From a virus: 40,665 nucleotides of DNA. A program made the position numbers and the translations under genes. Positions 5,824-14,775 of this stretch are shown piece by piece. Position 1 is the first letter of the stretch; each line of letters begins with the position of its first letter. The stretch is from IMG/VR virus record IMGVR_UViG_3300013306_000009, positions 1 to 40,665 of that record; one strand, given 5' to 3'. The notes under the pieces are model-generated. The model was not told the origin of the DNA, made no database searches, and was given only the letters and a program-made list of their open reading frames with translations.

Positions 5824-6085
5824 GCGCCACCCCATTGGCGACGAGCTCGCCGAACTGCGGCACCGCTGGCGCCTCGACCTCAACCTCGCCGTTTTGCCAG
5901 TTGACCGTGACGCGATCGCCCTGGCCCAGATCGATGCCCGCGGCGAAGGCGACCGCCTCGAGGGAGCTCTTGACCAGATCCTGGGCGTCGTTCTGGACGA
6001 GCTGCGCGCGCTGGAGCGCGCCCTGCACCGCGGTGAAGCGCAGCTCGAGCGCGCGGAGCTGCGTCTGCGACTCGATCCTTGGCAT
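5816..6085 (-). CDS. small structural/late protein, coiled-coil N-terminus
   Basis: This encodes 89 residues. The N-terminal half is a long amphipathic helix (SQTQLRALELRFTAVQGAL); the C-terminal half is beta-like and acidic (RVTVNWQNGEVEVEAPAVP). It sits between the tail-fibre gene and the lysin, with TGATG overlap to the upstream gene. Such helix-plus-strand proteins at this position are often tail-fibre accessory or chaperone proteins, but there is no family match that I recognise. Confidence 0.7.
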   Translation of the reverse strand: MPRIESQTQLRALELRFTAVQGALQRAQLVQNDAQDLVKSSLEAVAFAAGIDLGQGDRVTVNWQNGEVEVEAPAVPQFGELVANGVAHD

Positions 6086-6387
6086 CAGCCGCCCAGGTAC
6101 AGACCCATCAGGCGTCGCGAGAACACGCCCAGGTCGCTGGCTGGCGTGTGGTCCACCAGGCCCTTGTACACATTGGCGACGGTGGCCATGTCAGTCGCCG
6201 CGCTCTTGATGTTGTCCACATCCGCCTGCTCATAGCTGAACGGTGGCTCAAGCAGTGTCGCATCGGGCGTCGCGTCCATGTACTGCTTGAACTGCAACGC
6301 CTGGTTGGCGAACGTCTCGATGTTGCGCGCCAGCGTGCCGACCTGATTGTCGAGTTGAAACTTGTCTACGGGTAGTCCTGCTGCCAT
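6085..6387 (-). CDS. conserved-type small late protein downstream of tail fibre
   Basis: This encodes 100 residues with a strong ribosome site (TAAGGAGGCCCCG before ATG). It is predominantly helical: DNQVGTLARNIETFANQAL, FKQYMDATPD, then VDNIKSAATDMATVANVYKG. The pattern 'D..v......i......a..fk.yLd' occurs in many small late phage proteins next to tail fibres; the function is unknown to me. The strong Shine-Dalgarno implies high expression, consistent with a virion component. Confidence 0.7.
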   Translation of the reverse strand: MAAGLPVDKFQLDNQVGTLARNIETFANQALQFKQYMDATPDATLLEPPFSYEQADVDNIKSAATDMATVANVYKGLVDHTPASDLGVFSRRLMGLYLGG

Positions 6388-6397
6388 CGGGGCCTCC

Positions 6398-7438
6398 TTA
6401 GGTCCAGTACGGGAAGTAACACGTCGAACCGTTGATCTGGAAACGCACCCACCCGATAGCGCCGGGGTTTGGGCCGAAACCGGAACCGCGGCTCAGCGGA
6501 AGTGTGGCGATCGCTCCGTTGCCCTGGCCAACCTCGCCGCCAAAGCCCACGCCGGTGCCGACAGGTGCGGTGCCCTGGCACAGGATGCCGTAGCCGCTCA
6601 TGATCAACGGCGTGGTGACGTTGGTATTGACGGCCAGCGTGGCTGCGGCCAGGGTGGCCACGGTCAGTTTGTTGGCAGACACGTAGCCACTACCACCCTC
6701 GCTGAGCTGCCCGCCGCTCGGCCAGACGATCGCCGCGGACGCGCCCATCGACACACTGCCAGTCAGGAAGCTGCCGCCTGTCACGGAGAGCGTGGTCTGG
6801 CACGTCACGGCGCCGCTGAACACCGCCGTGTTCGCCGCCGCAACGGTCAACGGGCCGTTGACGGTCAGCGTGTTCGTTGCCGTGGTGCCCGGCGTGACGG
6901 TCAGTGCATTGATGTTGACGTAGCCGCCAGGGTAGTCGCTGATCGTGCCTCCGGAGGCGAACTTGAGCCCAGGATTGGCGCTCGGCCAGATCGTGGCATA
7001 CGTGGTGATCGCCGGTGCCGCTGGGGCCCCCGCGTACGACAGGTTCATGTAGGCGGTAAGGCTCGTCGCCCCGCTATTCGCGGCGGCGCTGATGTTGATG
7101 TTCGAGCCTGAAACGGCGAGTTGCGAATACACCGCGCCGCCGCGGTTATAGCTCTGGAGCACGCCCTGGGACGTGCCAGTGTCGTAGTACAGCTCGAGCC
7201 CGGTGCCGGTCGCGGAGAATGCGGAGGTATGCCCCGTCGAGCGGAACCAATCCGGCATGTCGATGGCGCTCTTGATGCCGCCGCCGCTCACGCCGAGCCC
7301 TTTGCCGTTGGAGTGGTCGTGCTGGTCGACCGCCAGCGCCAGGGTCTGGACGTCCTCCTTCCTGAACAGGTCAGTACCGGCCGTCGCATAGGGGAACTGC
7401 AGCGTGCCGGTGTAGTTCGTAGCGGTGAGTCGAGCCAT
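6398..7438 (-). CDS. tail fibre protein
   Basis: This encodes 346 residues. The N-terminus contains DQHDHSNGKGLGV, the HDH-(S/T)-x-G-x-G histidine motif found in trimeric phage fibre proteins. The body is low-complexity beta structure rich in Gly, Ala, Ser and Thr with repeated 'LTV' strands (LTVNGPLTVAAANTAVFSG; LSVTGGSF). The C-terminus ends in a W-V-x-F-x-I-N-G-S-x-x-(Y)-F-P-Y-W type tip (IGWVRFQINGSTCYFPYW). It is a host-recognition fibre at the end of the structural module, with GGGAGGT before the ATG. The receptor cannot be predicted. Confidence 0.85.
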   Translation of the reverse strand: MARLTATNYTGTLQFPYATAGTDLFRKEDVQTLALAVDQHDHSNGKGLGVSGGGIKSAIDMPDWFRSTGHTSAFSATGTGLELYYDTGTSQGVLQSYNRGGAVYSQLAVSGSNINISAAANSGATSLTAYMNLSYAGAPAAPAITTYATIWPSANPGLKFASGGTISDYPGGYVNINALTVTPGTTATNTLTVNGPLTVAAANTAVFSGAVTCQTTLSVTGGSFLTGSVSMGASAAIVWPSGGQLSEGGSGYVSANKLTVATLAAATLAVNTNVTTPLIMSGYGILCQGTAPVGTGVGFGGEVGQGNGAIATLPLSRGSGFGPNPGAIGWVRFQINGSTCYFPYWT

Positions 7439-7450
7439 GCGCTGACCTCC

Positions 7451-9388
7451 CTAGACGGTCGTCGGTGACCACTGCACGGCCTTGACGTGCAGGCTGCCGC
7501 GCCAGGTGCGACCGACCTCGTCGAACGCCTGGCTGATCGAATAGTCGGTGAACGACAGGAGCTGCGTCGTCTCATTGGGCAACGTCACCGTCACCGCGCC
7601 GGGGTAGTCGACTGCCTTCTCGACCGCGCGCTGGATCTCGAGGCGCCCGATACGCAGCGGCACGCCATCGCGCCTGGCCAGCCCGTCGGCGCACAGGATG
7701 TCGCACTCCATCTGCATGTAGCGCGACGGACGCAACGCGTGGCCGACCGCGAACGCCGACACGAGTGGGCTCTGCGCTGCGGCGACATTCTGCAGGTGGA
7801 CGCGGAAGGCGGCCAGCACCGCCGAGGCCGTCACCGGCAGCGCGAACTCTTCATAGATCTCCGAGTCGAACTGGTTCGGCAGCGTCGTCCAGGATGACAG
7901 GGTCGGGTCGAGCTTGTAGTCGATCGACACGAAATTGCTCGCATCCAGGAAGGTGCCCGTGACCGCGAAGTGGCGAATGCTCTTGACACTGGCGTGATAC
8001 CCGCCGTGCCAGATCGGCAGGTCGACCCAGCCGTCGCCGACGTCGAACAGGAACGCCGTGCACGCCGCGGGATTGGGCGTGCACGGATTGACCAGGTAGC
8101 CCAGCGTGCCGTCGGAGAGCCCCACCCACGTCCGTGTATGCCCGCTTGGAGCGTCGACGGAGCTCTCGAACAGCGCCTGGATCACCACCCCTGGCAGCCC
8201 GTGGATCAAGCTGCCGTGCCACACGTCGACGCGCTGTGGACCGCTGGCCTGCGAGCTCAGCGCCGAGGCCTGGCTGCCAGGCACGAAGCCGCCGAGCTTC
8301 ATCAGGTAACTGACCTGGGTGTCGGGGTTGTACAGACCCGTGTAGGCAAACATGTTGCCCACGCCGCAGAACGCCGTCGTGAGGCCGCGGACCGGGCCAT
8401 CGTTGTTGATCAGCTTTTCAGGGCCGACGTCGCTCAGGCTCAGGTCGGTGTCGAGGCGGAAGAAGCTGCGGCCGTAGCTGATGTACAGCGAGTTTTCGAA
8501 CTGGCCGGCGTACTTGCCGTTGTCGAGGCGTTTGGCGAACTTGAGGAACGGGAACAGGCTATGGTCGTCACCGTTGGCGTCCAGGGTGTAGATGCCGTCG
8601 GTTTTGCAGATGATCATGACACCGCTAGCGGTCTGCAGCAGGTTCGTGATCGGTGAGCCCTTGTCGCCGGCGCGGAAGATGAGACTGGTGTAGTTCGCCT
8701 CGAGCGTCGGGTTGGCGTTGGTGTCGCATTTGCGGAGCTGGTTGACGTCGTCGGCCCACCACCACTCGCGACCGATAGCCAGGAACGCCAGCGCGGCGAA
8801 GGTCGGCATTGGCGTGAAGGTGGCGCCGTCGGCGGTGTACTGCGCCGGCCCCGAGCTCAGCGCGAACCAGGCGCGCTGGATGCCGTCGAAGTTCGAGGTG
8901 AACACGGCCACATTCAGCACGCTGACGCCGGCGCCGAAGTCCTTGACGACCGCCCAGGTGTTGGCGCCCGCGGTCTTCTTGAGCACGTAGCGTCCGTTGG
9001 CCTCGTACAGCGCGCCGCCGAGCTCGAAGAAGGCACGGATGCCGTTGGTCGCGTCGCGCGTGGGCGGCGCGTAGCTGGAGAGCTGCGGGCCCTTGCACCA
9101 CGGCCAGACGCTCAGGTCGACGCCCATCGCCTGGCTGTAGCGGTAGTCCTGCCACTTCTCCTGGACCTGGAGCCCGATACCCAGTGCCAGGCTCTCATAC
9201 GGCTCCTGGCGGTCCGACTGCGGCGAGGTGCCGCCGTAGCTGAAGTCGGGCGGCACCACCTGGCTGAGGTCCTGGCTCTTGGAGCTCACAAGCTGCGGCG
9301 CGCCTGGCTTCGTTTGGCCGAGCAGCAAGCCCGTGCCGTCGATGATGATGTGGAACGGCCACGGCTCACGGCGGGTGTAGTACGCCAT
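7451..9388 (-). CDS. large tail protein, probable beta-propeller/tubular tail component
   Basis: This encodes 645 residues from ATG 9388 ([18 protein letters not shown]), which overlaps the stop of the preceding gene (TGATG). The sequence is almost entirely beta-rich with repeated aromatic/glycine turns (WFALSSGPAQYTADGATFT; SLYISYGRSFFRLDTD; MLxFDVGDGWVDLPIWHGG-like segments), suggestive of blade repeats. Size, composition and position just before the fibre parallel T7 gp12-type tubular tail proteins, although no sequence identity can be claimed. Role: distal tail or nozzle, inferred from context. Confidence 0.7.
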   Translation of the reverse strand: MAYYTRREPWPFHIIIDGTGLLLGQTKPGAPQLVSSKSQDLSQVVPPDFSYGGTSPQSDRQEPYESLALGIGLQVQEKWQDYRYSQAMGVDLSVWPWCKGPQLSSYAPPTRDATNGIRAFFELGGALYEANGRYVLKKTAGANTWAVVKDFGAGVSVLNVAVFTSNFDGIQRAWFALSSGPAQYTADGATFTPMPTFAALAFLAIGREWWWADDVNQLRKCDTNANPTLEANYTSLIFRAGDKGSPITNLLQTASGVMIICKTDGIYTLDANGDDHSLFPFLKFAKRLDNGKYAGQFENSLYISYGRSFFRLDTDLSLSDVGPEKLINNDGPVRGLTTAFCGVGNMFAYTGLYNPDTQVSYLMKLGGFVPGSQASALSSQASGPQRVDVWHGSLIHGLPGVVIQALFESSVDAPSGHTRTWVGLSDGTLGYLVNPCTPNPAACTAFLFDVGDGWVDLPIWHGGYHASVKSIRHFAVTGTFLDASNFVSIDYKLDPTLSSWTTLPNQFDSEIYEEFALPVTASAVLAAFRVHLQNVAAAQSPLVSAFAVGHALRPSRYMQMECDILCADGLARRDGVPLRIGRLEIQRAVEKAVDYPGAVTVTLPNETTQLLSFTDYSISQAFDEVGRTWRGSLHVKAVQWSPTTV

Positions 9389-10428
9389 CAGTAGCTCATG
9401 GCCGGCGGCCCAAAGCTGCGTCGCCGCTTGAACGTCCTGGCCGGCAGTGGCGCGGTGAAGTGTTCGCGCGTCTTGTCGGAAAACCACGCCGCGGCGGTCT
9501 GTTGGTCGCGCACCAGGCGCTGGTTCGATAGCGGCTCGAGCAGGTGTCCGTAGCGCCGCCAGGCGATCGTCAGCGCCGACGCGGTCAGCCACTCACGCTC
9601 GACGGGGCTTTCGTCGTCCTCCAACCGGAGGCCGCTCTGTTCACCGAAGATGCCGCCGGCCTTGCGGCAGTGGTCGTAGGCGCGCTTGAGGCAGCGCAGG
9701 TAGATGAGCTCGCCCTGGATGAAGCTGCGCGTCCAGGTGTTGAGATAGAAGCTGCCGCCGTCGCGCTCGACCTGGCCGCGGACAACGCGCTCGAACGGGT
9801 CAGTCGCATTGCGATCTTCAAACGGAGCCAGGTAGCCAACCTGCAGGATGTCGGTTGAATCCTGCAGCCAGGGAGTGACCACCGACAGGTCGTGGCGCGT
9901 CATGCCTTCGACGGGTTGGCACACCACCTCGACGATGAGCCAGCACTGCTTGAGGCCGTCGTTGATGATGCGGTGCGTCGTTGGCACATCGAACGGGCCC
10001 AGGATCTCGAAGCGCTCGCCGATGCCGTCGGTGCCCATGCCCTCCAGGTCCTCGTACAGGTAGCCCGGCGGGTCGGCCTCCCAATCGTGATAGGTGTAGC
10101 CCTCGAGGAAGTCGTAGGTGTTGCCGGTGTCCAGCGAGAACATCGGGAAGATCCACGGCAGGTCGGGCGTGACGGTGCCCGTGGACGGGTCGTACGTCAT
10201 CACGTAGCGGTTGATGTCGTGCGGATCCGCCGCCGTGGGGCGATACAGCGGACGGTCGACCAGGCTGGTGCTGATCGCCTGGCCGGAGCGAATGGGGTAG
10301 TCCGAGCACATCAGATGGGTCGTGCCGGAGCCCGAGGTCGCGCGGACCTCATAGCTCTCGGGCCCAACGTACGGCCCGCACTCGACGCTGAACATGGAGC
10401 GGTACTGCGCCAGGCTAGGCATGCTCAC
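9388..10428 (-). CDS. tail/connector structural protein
   Basis: This encodes 346 residues from GTG 10428, overlapping the collagen-like gene stop (GTGA); an internal ATG (MPSLAQYRS) is two codons on. The N-terminal and central parts are beta-rich with many Tyr, Asp and Pro; the C-terminal ~130 residues are helical and basic ([37 protein letters not shown]). It is coupled to the large tail gene downstream, so the pair may form the short tail tube, comparable in order to the gp11-gp12 pair of T7-like phages. The family is not recognised. Confidence 0.7.
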   Translation of the reverse strand: MSMPSLAQYRSMFSVECGPYVGPESYEVRATSGSGTTHLMCSDYPIRSGQAISTSLVDRPLYRPTAADPHDINRYVMTYDPSTGTVTPDLPWIFPMFSLDTGNTYDFLEGYTYHDWEADPPGYLYEDLEGMGTDGIGERFEILGPFDVPTTHRIINDGLKQCWLIVEVVCQPVEGMTRHDLSVVTPWLQDSTDILQVGYLAPFEDRNATDPFERVVRGQVERDGGSFYLNTWTRSFIQGELIYLRCLKRAYDHCRKAGGIFGEQSGLRLEDDESPVEREWLTASALTIAWRRYGHLLEPLSNQRLVRDQQTAAAWFSDKTREHFTAPLPARTFKRRRSFGPPAMSY

Positions 10429-10973
10429 CCCGCATAGGTCAGATCCTCGATGGAATTCGGAATCGTCTTGGCCTCGAGCGCCGTCACGCGCGCGACCAGC
10501 GCGTTGAACGCCGCGAGTGTCACCGCTGGATCCGCCCAGATGGTTGCGAAGTCAGCCGCGGTCTGCTTGGTCAGGATCTGACTCGTCGCGCCGCCTGTCG
10601 GCACGCCTTGGCCTGGAGGCCCCTGGGAGCCCGCTGGGCCCTGCGCGCCGGTGGCCCCTGTCGCACCAGCGGGTCCGGTCGCACCCGTGCCCCCTGTGGC
10701 GCCCTGAGGGCCCTGCGCGCCCGTCGGACCCGGATCACCCTGGGGCCCCTGCGCGCCGGTAGCGCCGGGCGGGCCCATTGGGCCCTGCGGCCCGGGAGGG
10801 CCCATGGGGCCTGGCGGGCCCTCCCAGGCCGGCGGGTTCTCCGGCGTGATGGGCGTCAGCGGCGGCGGCAGACTGCCAGGCACCTGTAGCGGCGGACCGC
10901 CGACTGGCACGATCGGCTGCAGCGGCGGCGCGGCCGAGGGTGTACCGGGGCTGTACGGCGGTGCCTCAGTCAT
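10425..10973 (-). CDS. collagen-like virion protein
   Basis: This encodes 182 residues. A Pro-rich N-terminus (residues 1-51) leads into 23 uninterrupted Gly-X-Y triplets (about residues 52-120), then [19 protein letters not shown], a sequence commonly found after phage collagen stalks, and finally a short coiled-coil-like segment ([16 protein letters not shown]) able to nucleate a trimer. Such proteins form thin trimeric fibres on capsid or tail. The start overlaps the upstream gene by eight bases. The repetitive GC-rich tract is prone to length changes. Confidence 0.9.
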   Translation of the reverse strand: MTEAPPYSPGTPSAAPPLQPIVPVGGPPLQVPGSLPPPLTPITPENPPAWEGPPGPMGPPGPQGPMGPPGATGAQGPQGDPGPTGAQGPQGATGGTGATGPAGATGATGAQGPAGSQGPPGQGVPTGGATSQILTKQTAADFATIWADPAVTLAAFNALVARVTALEAKTIPNSIEDLTYAG

Positions 10974-11424
10974 CGTCGAGGGTGACGTCGATCACCCGAG
11001 CCCCCTTGCGCTTGATGATGATCGGCACGCGTACGCCGCCCTGGCTGGCACGGTTGTCGCGCGCGGACACCGCCTCGGAGATCTGGCGGTAGACGCGCGC
11101 ATAGTCGGCCTCACGAACCAGCCCGGCCTCCACCATGGCCTGCTCGCGCGGCATGGCCAACCACGCCTCAGCGTCGATGACGTCGGGCGTGTTGGCGTCG
11201 CCGACGCGCATGCCATCCAGGCAGAAGCCATCGCGATCGACGCGCTCGACGTACTCGCGCGGCAGCAGCTTGACCGTGTCCTCGACGGCGGCCTGATCGC
11301 GGCGGTACAGGCGCTTGCCGTCGGCGAGCACGATCCTGAAGAAGTCGCGCTCGCCGCCGCCAAAGGTGCACAGATCCCGGTGAATGGTGACGACCAGGAG
11401 CTGCTCCGCGCGCGCATCGGTCAT
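10966..11424 (-). CDS. hypothetical structural protein
   Basis: This encodes 152 residues from ATG 11424, overlapping the preceding stop (ATGA). The N-terminal third is beta-like ([34 protein letters not shown]), the middle is helical ([18 protein letters not shown]) and the C-terminus is a basic strand followed by an acidic tail ([18 protein letters not shown]). It lies between an FN3-like protein and the collagen-like fibre. It could be an adaptor or capsid decoration protein; the family is not recognised. Confidence 0.65.
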   Translation of the reverse strand: MTDARAEQLLVVTIHRDLCTFGGGERDFFRIVLADGKRLYRRDQAAVEDTVKLLPREYVERVDRDGFCLDGMRVGDANTPDVIDAEAWLAMPREQAMVEAGLVREADYARVYRQISEAVSARDNRASQGGVRVPIIIKRKGARVIDVTLDDD

Positions 11425-11888
11425 GCCGTGGTGAATGCCAGCGTCTGCGAGAACGACGTCCCATTCGCGTTCATGGCGTTGACCTGGTAGTAGTAGACCT
11501 TGCCCGTGACCAGGCCGCTGAGCGCGATGCTCTGCGCGCCGGCCGCAGCCGAAGCCGCGGCCGTTGAACTGCCCAGCGGGATGGTTTGGCCGTAGTTCAC
11601 GCGCGCCGGTTGAGATGGCAGCGAGCTCAGGGTGAAGTTGATCGTCGCCGCCGTCGCCGTGATGCCCGACACCGAGATGGCGCTGATAACCACACCGCCG
11701 GGCGGCACGGTCGCCGACTGACCCTGGCCCGGGCGCGTGCCACTGATCGTGCCCCATTCGCCCTTCGATGCGTCGGTCGGCCAACTGGCAGGCTTGGCCA
11801 GGCCCTCGTTGCCGGCCCAGTCCACGGGCGTGTGGGTCCACAGTCCCTGAGCCGCGCCGACCTGGTTCTCGATGTCAGCCGGCGTCAC
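11421..11888 (-). CDS. fibronectin type III-like virion protein
   Basis: This encodes 155 residues from GTG 11888. The C-terminal ~90 residues have the strand pattern of an FN3/Ig-like domain: [19 protein letters not shown], then ARVNYGQT, then [19 protein letters not shown] with NANGTS. The typical 'L.pgt.Y.y.V.a.n..G.s' core is present as [20 protein letters not shown]. Such domains decorate phage surfaces and may bind carbohydrates weakly. The N-terminal part is short and probably a virion anchor. Its stop and start overlap both neighbours by four bases. Confidence 0.75.
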   Translation of the reverse strand: MTPADIENQVGAAQGLWTHTPVDWAGNEGLAKPASWPTDASKGEWGTISGTRPGQGQSATVPPGGVVISAISVSGITATAATINFTLSSLPSQPARVNYGQTIPLGSSTAAASAAAGAQSIALSGLVTGKVYYYQVNAMNANGTSFSQTLAFTTA

Positions 11889-12169
11889 GAGCTCGCCCTG
11901 GCAACCTTGAAGCCTTTCGACTCGTAGTACGGGACGCTGGCGGTCTGCGCCTCGAACGTGGTGCCGTCAGGCTTGGTCATGGTCGTCGTGCCCTGCGGGA
12001 TCTGAGCATCGGGACCGCTCACCGCATCGGCGTACAGGTTGGGCTTGAGGTCAAGCACCTCCTTCGGACTGGCCGCGGCGGGTGGGAAGACGTACTCGTT
12101 GCTGCCCAGCGGGATCGGCGGCTGCGCCGGGCTGGGATCGACGACAGGCGGGTCTTTCTTTTCGGTCAT
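11885..12169 (-). CDS. small capsid-proximal protein with KPDGT/YY module
   Basis: This encodes 94 residues, starting at ATG 12169, which overlaps the upstream stop. The N-terminus is Pro-rich and acidic. The C-terminal ~35 residues read TKPDGTTFEAQTASVPYYES followed by KGFKVA, a pattern that recurs in the preceding gene product. It may be a small head-completion or decoration protein. The role is inferred only from its position just after MCP. Confidence 0.65.
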   Translation of the reverse strand: MTEKKDPPVVDPSPAQPPIPLGSNEYVFPPAAASPKEVLDLKPNLYADAVSGPDAQIPQGTTTMTKPDGTTFEAQTASVPYYESKGFKVARASS

Positions 12170-12786
12170 GCGGCTGATCCTCGTGGGCGCCTACGCGCCT
12201 GGTCGATCGGGTCGTAGCCCTGGCCCTGGATGATCTTGGCCTGCAGCTCCTCGAGGGATACCGTGGCGCTGGTCTCCACGCCGGCCATCAGGCGCGCATC
12301 GGCGGCCTCCTCGCGAGCTTGCGTGCGCTTCGGCAGGATGACGCGGATATCTTTGCCTGTGTCTGTCTTGATTTCCTTGAGATAGTCGCGAATCTCTTCG
12401 ACGGAATAGTCGTCAAAGGTGTCCTCGAGGTTCAGGTCGCGGTAGCGCTCGCCGGCGCGGCGAATGGCGTTGATGAGCGCCGCCTTGGTGCGCTGCTCCT
12501 CGAGGATCCTGGGGCGCTCGAGCTGCAGCCACTGCTGCTCCTCACTGATACCGCCCTGGCGGCCAGGCGCCTGGCCGAGCATCTTGTAGCCCTTGTCCTG
12601 GTAGTACGCGCGGTTTTGCGGGTCGCCCTGCAACTGCACCACCGTGCCGTCAGGCTTGAGGAACCAGCGCAGCGGGTAGTTGTAGTTCTGGCCGCGGCGC
12701 GGCTGGCTGGCCTGGGGCGGCGTACTTTGCAGCAGGCCGTCCAGGAAGGTGTTACCCGTGGTCTCCTGAGGCACGGTGTCAGTCAT
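12166..12786 (-). CDS. head-associated protein, Gln/Arg-rich helical
   Basis: This encodes 206 residues. Residues ~35-75 contain FLKPDGTVVQLQGDP...AYYQDKGYKML, a module repeated in the next gene. The rest is helical and charged (EEQQWLQLERPRILEEQRT; FDDYSVEEIRDYLKEIKTD). It lies three bases after the MCP stop in the same operon. Possible roles are head-to-tail completion or capsid decoration; there is no recognisable family signature. Confidence 0.65.
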   Translation of the reverse strand: MTDTVPQETTGNTFLDGLLQSTPPQASQPRRGQNYNYPLRWFLKPDGTVVQLQGDPQNRAYYQDKGYKMLGQAPGRQGGISEEQQWLQLERPRILEEQRTKAALINAIRRAGERYRDLNLEDTFDDYSVEEIRDYLKEIKTDTGKDIRVILPKRTQAREEAADARLMAGVETSATVSLEELQAKIIQGQGYDPIDQARRRPRGSAA

Positions 12787-12789
12787 GGC

Positions 12790-13644
12790 TTAGCTGGCTC
12801 CGTTCACGAGGATGCCGAAGTTGTCGCGCATCTCCTGGTGGCCGTAGATAACCTCCGACGCCAGCTTCCACGTGAAGAAGTCGATGTCGTAGAAGATGTG
12901 CGTCTTCGGCGTGCGCTGCTCGACGAGCGCGAGCGCGTCGCGGTGGAAGATCGAGTTGTTCGCCTGGCCGGCGGCCGGCTTGACCAGGTTGGTGGTGACC
13001 TTGAGCGTGAGGCCGTACATCTCGCCCAGCACGCCGTTCTTGACGGGCATGTTGCCCGTGCCGATGTACAGCGCGTTGCTCCAACGATCGAGCGCGAGCT
13101 TGGCGACCTTCTCGGCCGGCGTCATGATGAAAAAGCGGTCGTCTTGCGGCACGTCCGCGTCGTCGAGCAGCTTGACGGCGCCGAGTACGTTGGCGTCGGA
13201 GGCCGCAGTGCCGAGGGTGCCGACCGTCTGCGAGAAACCGGCAAAGTCCGCAGCGAGCTTGCTGTCGATGTCCCTGGCGAGCGCGTAGCCGAGCTTGCGC
13301 TGGTACTCGTTCTGCAGGTCGACGTTCGACTGGACCTTGACGATATCTTCGATGCCGAGCGCCGCGTACGACCAGATGTTGAGCACGATGGTGACGGCGG
13401 TCTCGGCCACGGTCTCGTAAACGATCGCGGTGTTCTCCGCCTTGGCGCGCGCGGCGAGATTGCCGATGCTGGCGACCTTGACGCTCTTGCCGACGCTGGC
13501 GTCGTCCTCGAAGCCTCGGTTCACCGAGTCAGCGATGACCAGATTCGATTCGGTCGCGCGCAGCACCTGCTTGCTCCAGATATCTGGCGAGAAGATGCCG
13601 TCGGCGATGGTTTTGTCGACGAACTCTGAGGCCCCAGTGGCCAT
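12790..13644 (-). CDS. major capsid protein (HK97-fold, P22-like group)
   Basis: This encodes 284 residues starting MATGASEFVDKTIADGIFS, with GGGAG six bases before ATG. Features typical of P22 coat-like/HK97-fold capsid proteins are present: an N-terminal helical segment (FSPDIWSKQVLRATESNLV), a spine-helix-like stretch (QNEYQRKLGYALARDIDSKL), then the A-domain region (DDRFFIMTPAEKVAKLAL; YGLTLKVTTNL) and a strand-rich C-terminus (FFTWKLASEVIYGHQEMRD). It follows the scaffold gene directly, the standard order. A hairpin in the short gap between them may boost or separate its expression. Confidence 0.88.
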   Translation of the reverse strand: MATGASEFVDKTIADGIFSPDIWSKQVLRATESNLVIADSVNRGFEDDASVGKSVKVASIGNLAARAKAENTAIVYETVAETAVTIVLNIWSYAALGIEDIVKVQSNVDLQNEYQRKLGYALARDIDSKLAADFAGFSQTVGTLGTAASDANVLGAVKLLDDADVPQDDRFFIMTPAEKVAKLALDRWSNALYIGTGNMPVKNGVLGEMYGLTLKVTTNLVKPAAGQANNSIFHRDALALVEQRTPKTHIFYDIDFFTWKLASEVIYGHQEMRDNFGILVNGAS

Positions 13645-13661
13645 GTTGAACTCCCTGGCGT

Positions 13662-13680
13662 CTCACCCTTTTGGGGTGAG
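13662..13680 (-). terminator. hairpin between scaffold and MCP (regulatory or partial terminator)
   Basis: CTCACCC (13662-13668), a five-base loop and GGGTGAG (13674-13680) form a perfect 7-bp stem. There is no T-run on the minus strand side, so full Rho-independent termination is unlikely. It may be an mRNA-processing or stabilising element ahead of the highly expressed capsid gene. Confidence 0.55.
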
Positions 13681-13684
13681 GAGA

Positions 13685-14608
13685 TCAGCGCCGGGAAACG
13701 TCGATGCCGCGTGTCAGACGGACTCGTACCCCGTTGCGCGCTTTACCGTTCTCGTCGAAGTACCGCTCGTATTCCGCCAGCGTCATGCGTTCGATCTCGG
13801 CGTCCGTGATCTCGCGGACTCCTGGGCTCGGTCCACCTTCTCGCTCTGGCGTGGGCTCAGCGCCGACGGTGGCGTTGAGCGCGGTCTTTTCCAGCGCCCC
13901 CTGGCGCTTGCGGATCTCGGCCTCGACGGCGTGTTTGACGCCCAGGTCATGCAGTGCTTTGAAGTACTCCGCGGTAGTGGAGTACATCCTGCCCGACACT
14001 TCTTTCTGGACTTCATCCGGCAAGGTCATCTGGAACTCGGTGACGCTGCGCATGAAGGGCTCGCTCGCCTGGAGCTGGGCCTGCTGCTGCGCGATTTGCT
14101 CCTGGGTCTGGCTCTCGAGCTCACCCAGACGGTAGTAGTCTCCCCGCCGCCACGCCTCCTGCTTTTCCCGCGCAGCCTCCTCGATCGCACGCTGGGCGGC
14201 TTGCTCGCGGGATGCCCGCTGGGCCATGTTGCCGAGCCAGCCTGCAATCTGGGGATGCTTGAGCAGGTCGTCAAGGGGAGCGTTTTTGAGAATGGTGCCC
14301 AGCGCCGTTTGCGGGTCCGTCGACTCGCGCACAGCTTGCATCCACTCCGGCGGCGAGGTGCCTTCGGGCGAAGAATCGGGCTGGGAATTGGAGGCGCCCG
14401 GCTCTCCGCCCTCCGGCGACTCGGGGGCCCGCGAGGCTCCGGGAGGGGAGCCAACCTCCGAGTCGCGCGAGGAGCGGCGTTGAAACCGTCCTCGCGCGTC
14501 ACGTGATGCGGCGTCCTGGCGTTCAGCTTGCTGGTCCGCCTCGGCCGCGCGTGTAGTCTCGACCTCTTCGAGGAGGTCCGGGTGGACCCCTCGATCCGAC
14601 ATCGTCAC
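13685..14608 (-). CDS. scaffolding protein
   Basis: This encodes 307 residues from GTG 14608 (overlapping the preceding stop); ATG 14602 is the alternative. Composition is typical of scaffolds: a disordered acidic/Ser/Pro-rich N-terminus, a long Gln/Glu/Ala helical centre (REQAAQRAIEEAAREKQEA; ELESQTQEQIAQQQAQLQA) and a basic C-terminus (KARNGVRVRLTRGIDVSRR) that would bind the inner capsid surface. It lies directly upstream of MCP. No protease domain is seen, so the scaffold is probably released whole or cleaved by another factor. Confidence 0.8.
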   Translation of the reverse strand: MTMSDRGVHPDLLEEVETTRAAEADQQAERQDAASRDARGRFQRRSSRDSEVGSPPGASRAPESPEGGEPGASNSQPDSSPEGTSPPEWMQAVRESTDPQTALGTILKNAPLDDLLKHPQIAGWLGNMAQRASREQAAQRAIEEAAREKQEAWRRGDYYRLGELESQTQEQIAQQQAQLQASEPFMRSVTEFQMTLPDEVQKEVSGRMYSTTAEYFKALHDLGVKHAVEAEIRKRQGALEKTALNATVGAEPTPEREGGPSPGVREITDAEIERMTLAEYERYFDENGKARNGVRVRLTRGIDVSRR

Positions 14609-14775
14609 GGCTTCTTGCCTCGCGATGTCTTCGGCAGCTTCTTGACGTCGACGCCCTTCAATTTGTTGCGCGCCTCGCTGGGCTTGAAGCCTGGCACCTG
14701 GCCGCCCGCCGCGGCGCCAAACAGGCGCGCCTGCGCCTGCGAGGTGGGCTTCTTGTATGGCTTGTTGCCTGGCAT
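14605..14775 (-). CDS. small basic protein of phage head module
   Basis: This encodes 56 residues beginning MPGNKPYKKPTSQAQARLFG. It is very basic, with KPYKKPTSQAQARLFGAAAGG near the N-terminus and a lysine-rich tail. Very similar short proteins occur in the head modules of unrelated tailed phages; their function is unknown to me. ATG 14775 follows directly on the upstream stop, and the TGA overlaps the scaffold GTG. The TSQAQARLFGA motif is my reason for calling it real despite its size. Confidence 0.75.
   Translation of the reverse strand: MPGNKPYKKPTSQAQARLFGAAAGGQVPGFKPSEARNKLKGVDVKKLPKTSRGKKP

Noticed and set aside
10670-10850. Repetitive GC-rich tract as a non-coding repeat array
   Set aside because: The 9-base periodicity is fully explained by the Gly-X-Y triplets of the collagen-like gene.
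12319-13629. Rightward 436-codon frame opposite the MCP
   Set aside because: The leftward frame is a convincing capsid protein with ribosome site and correct neighbours; the rightward one is Arg/Val/Leu-rich low-order sequence.
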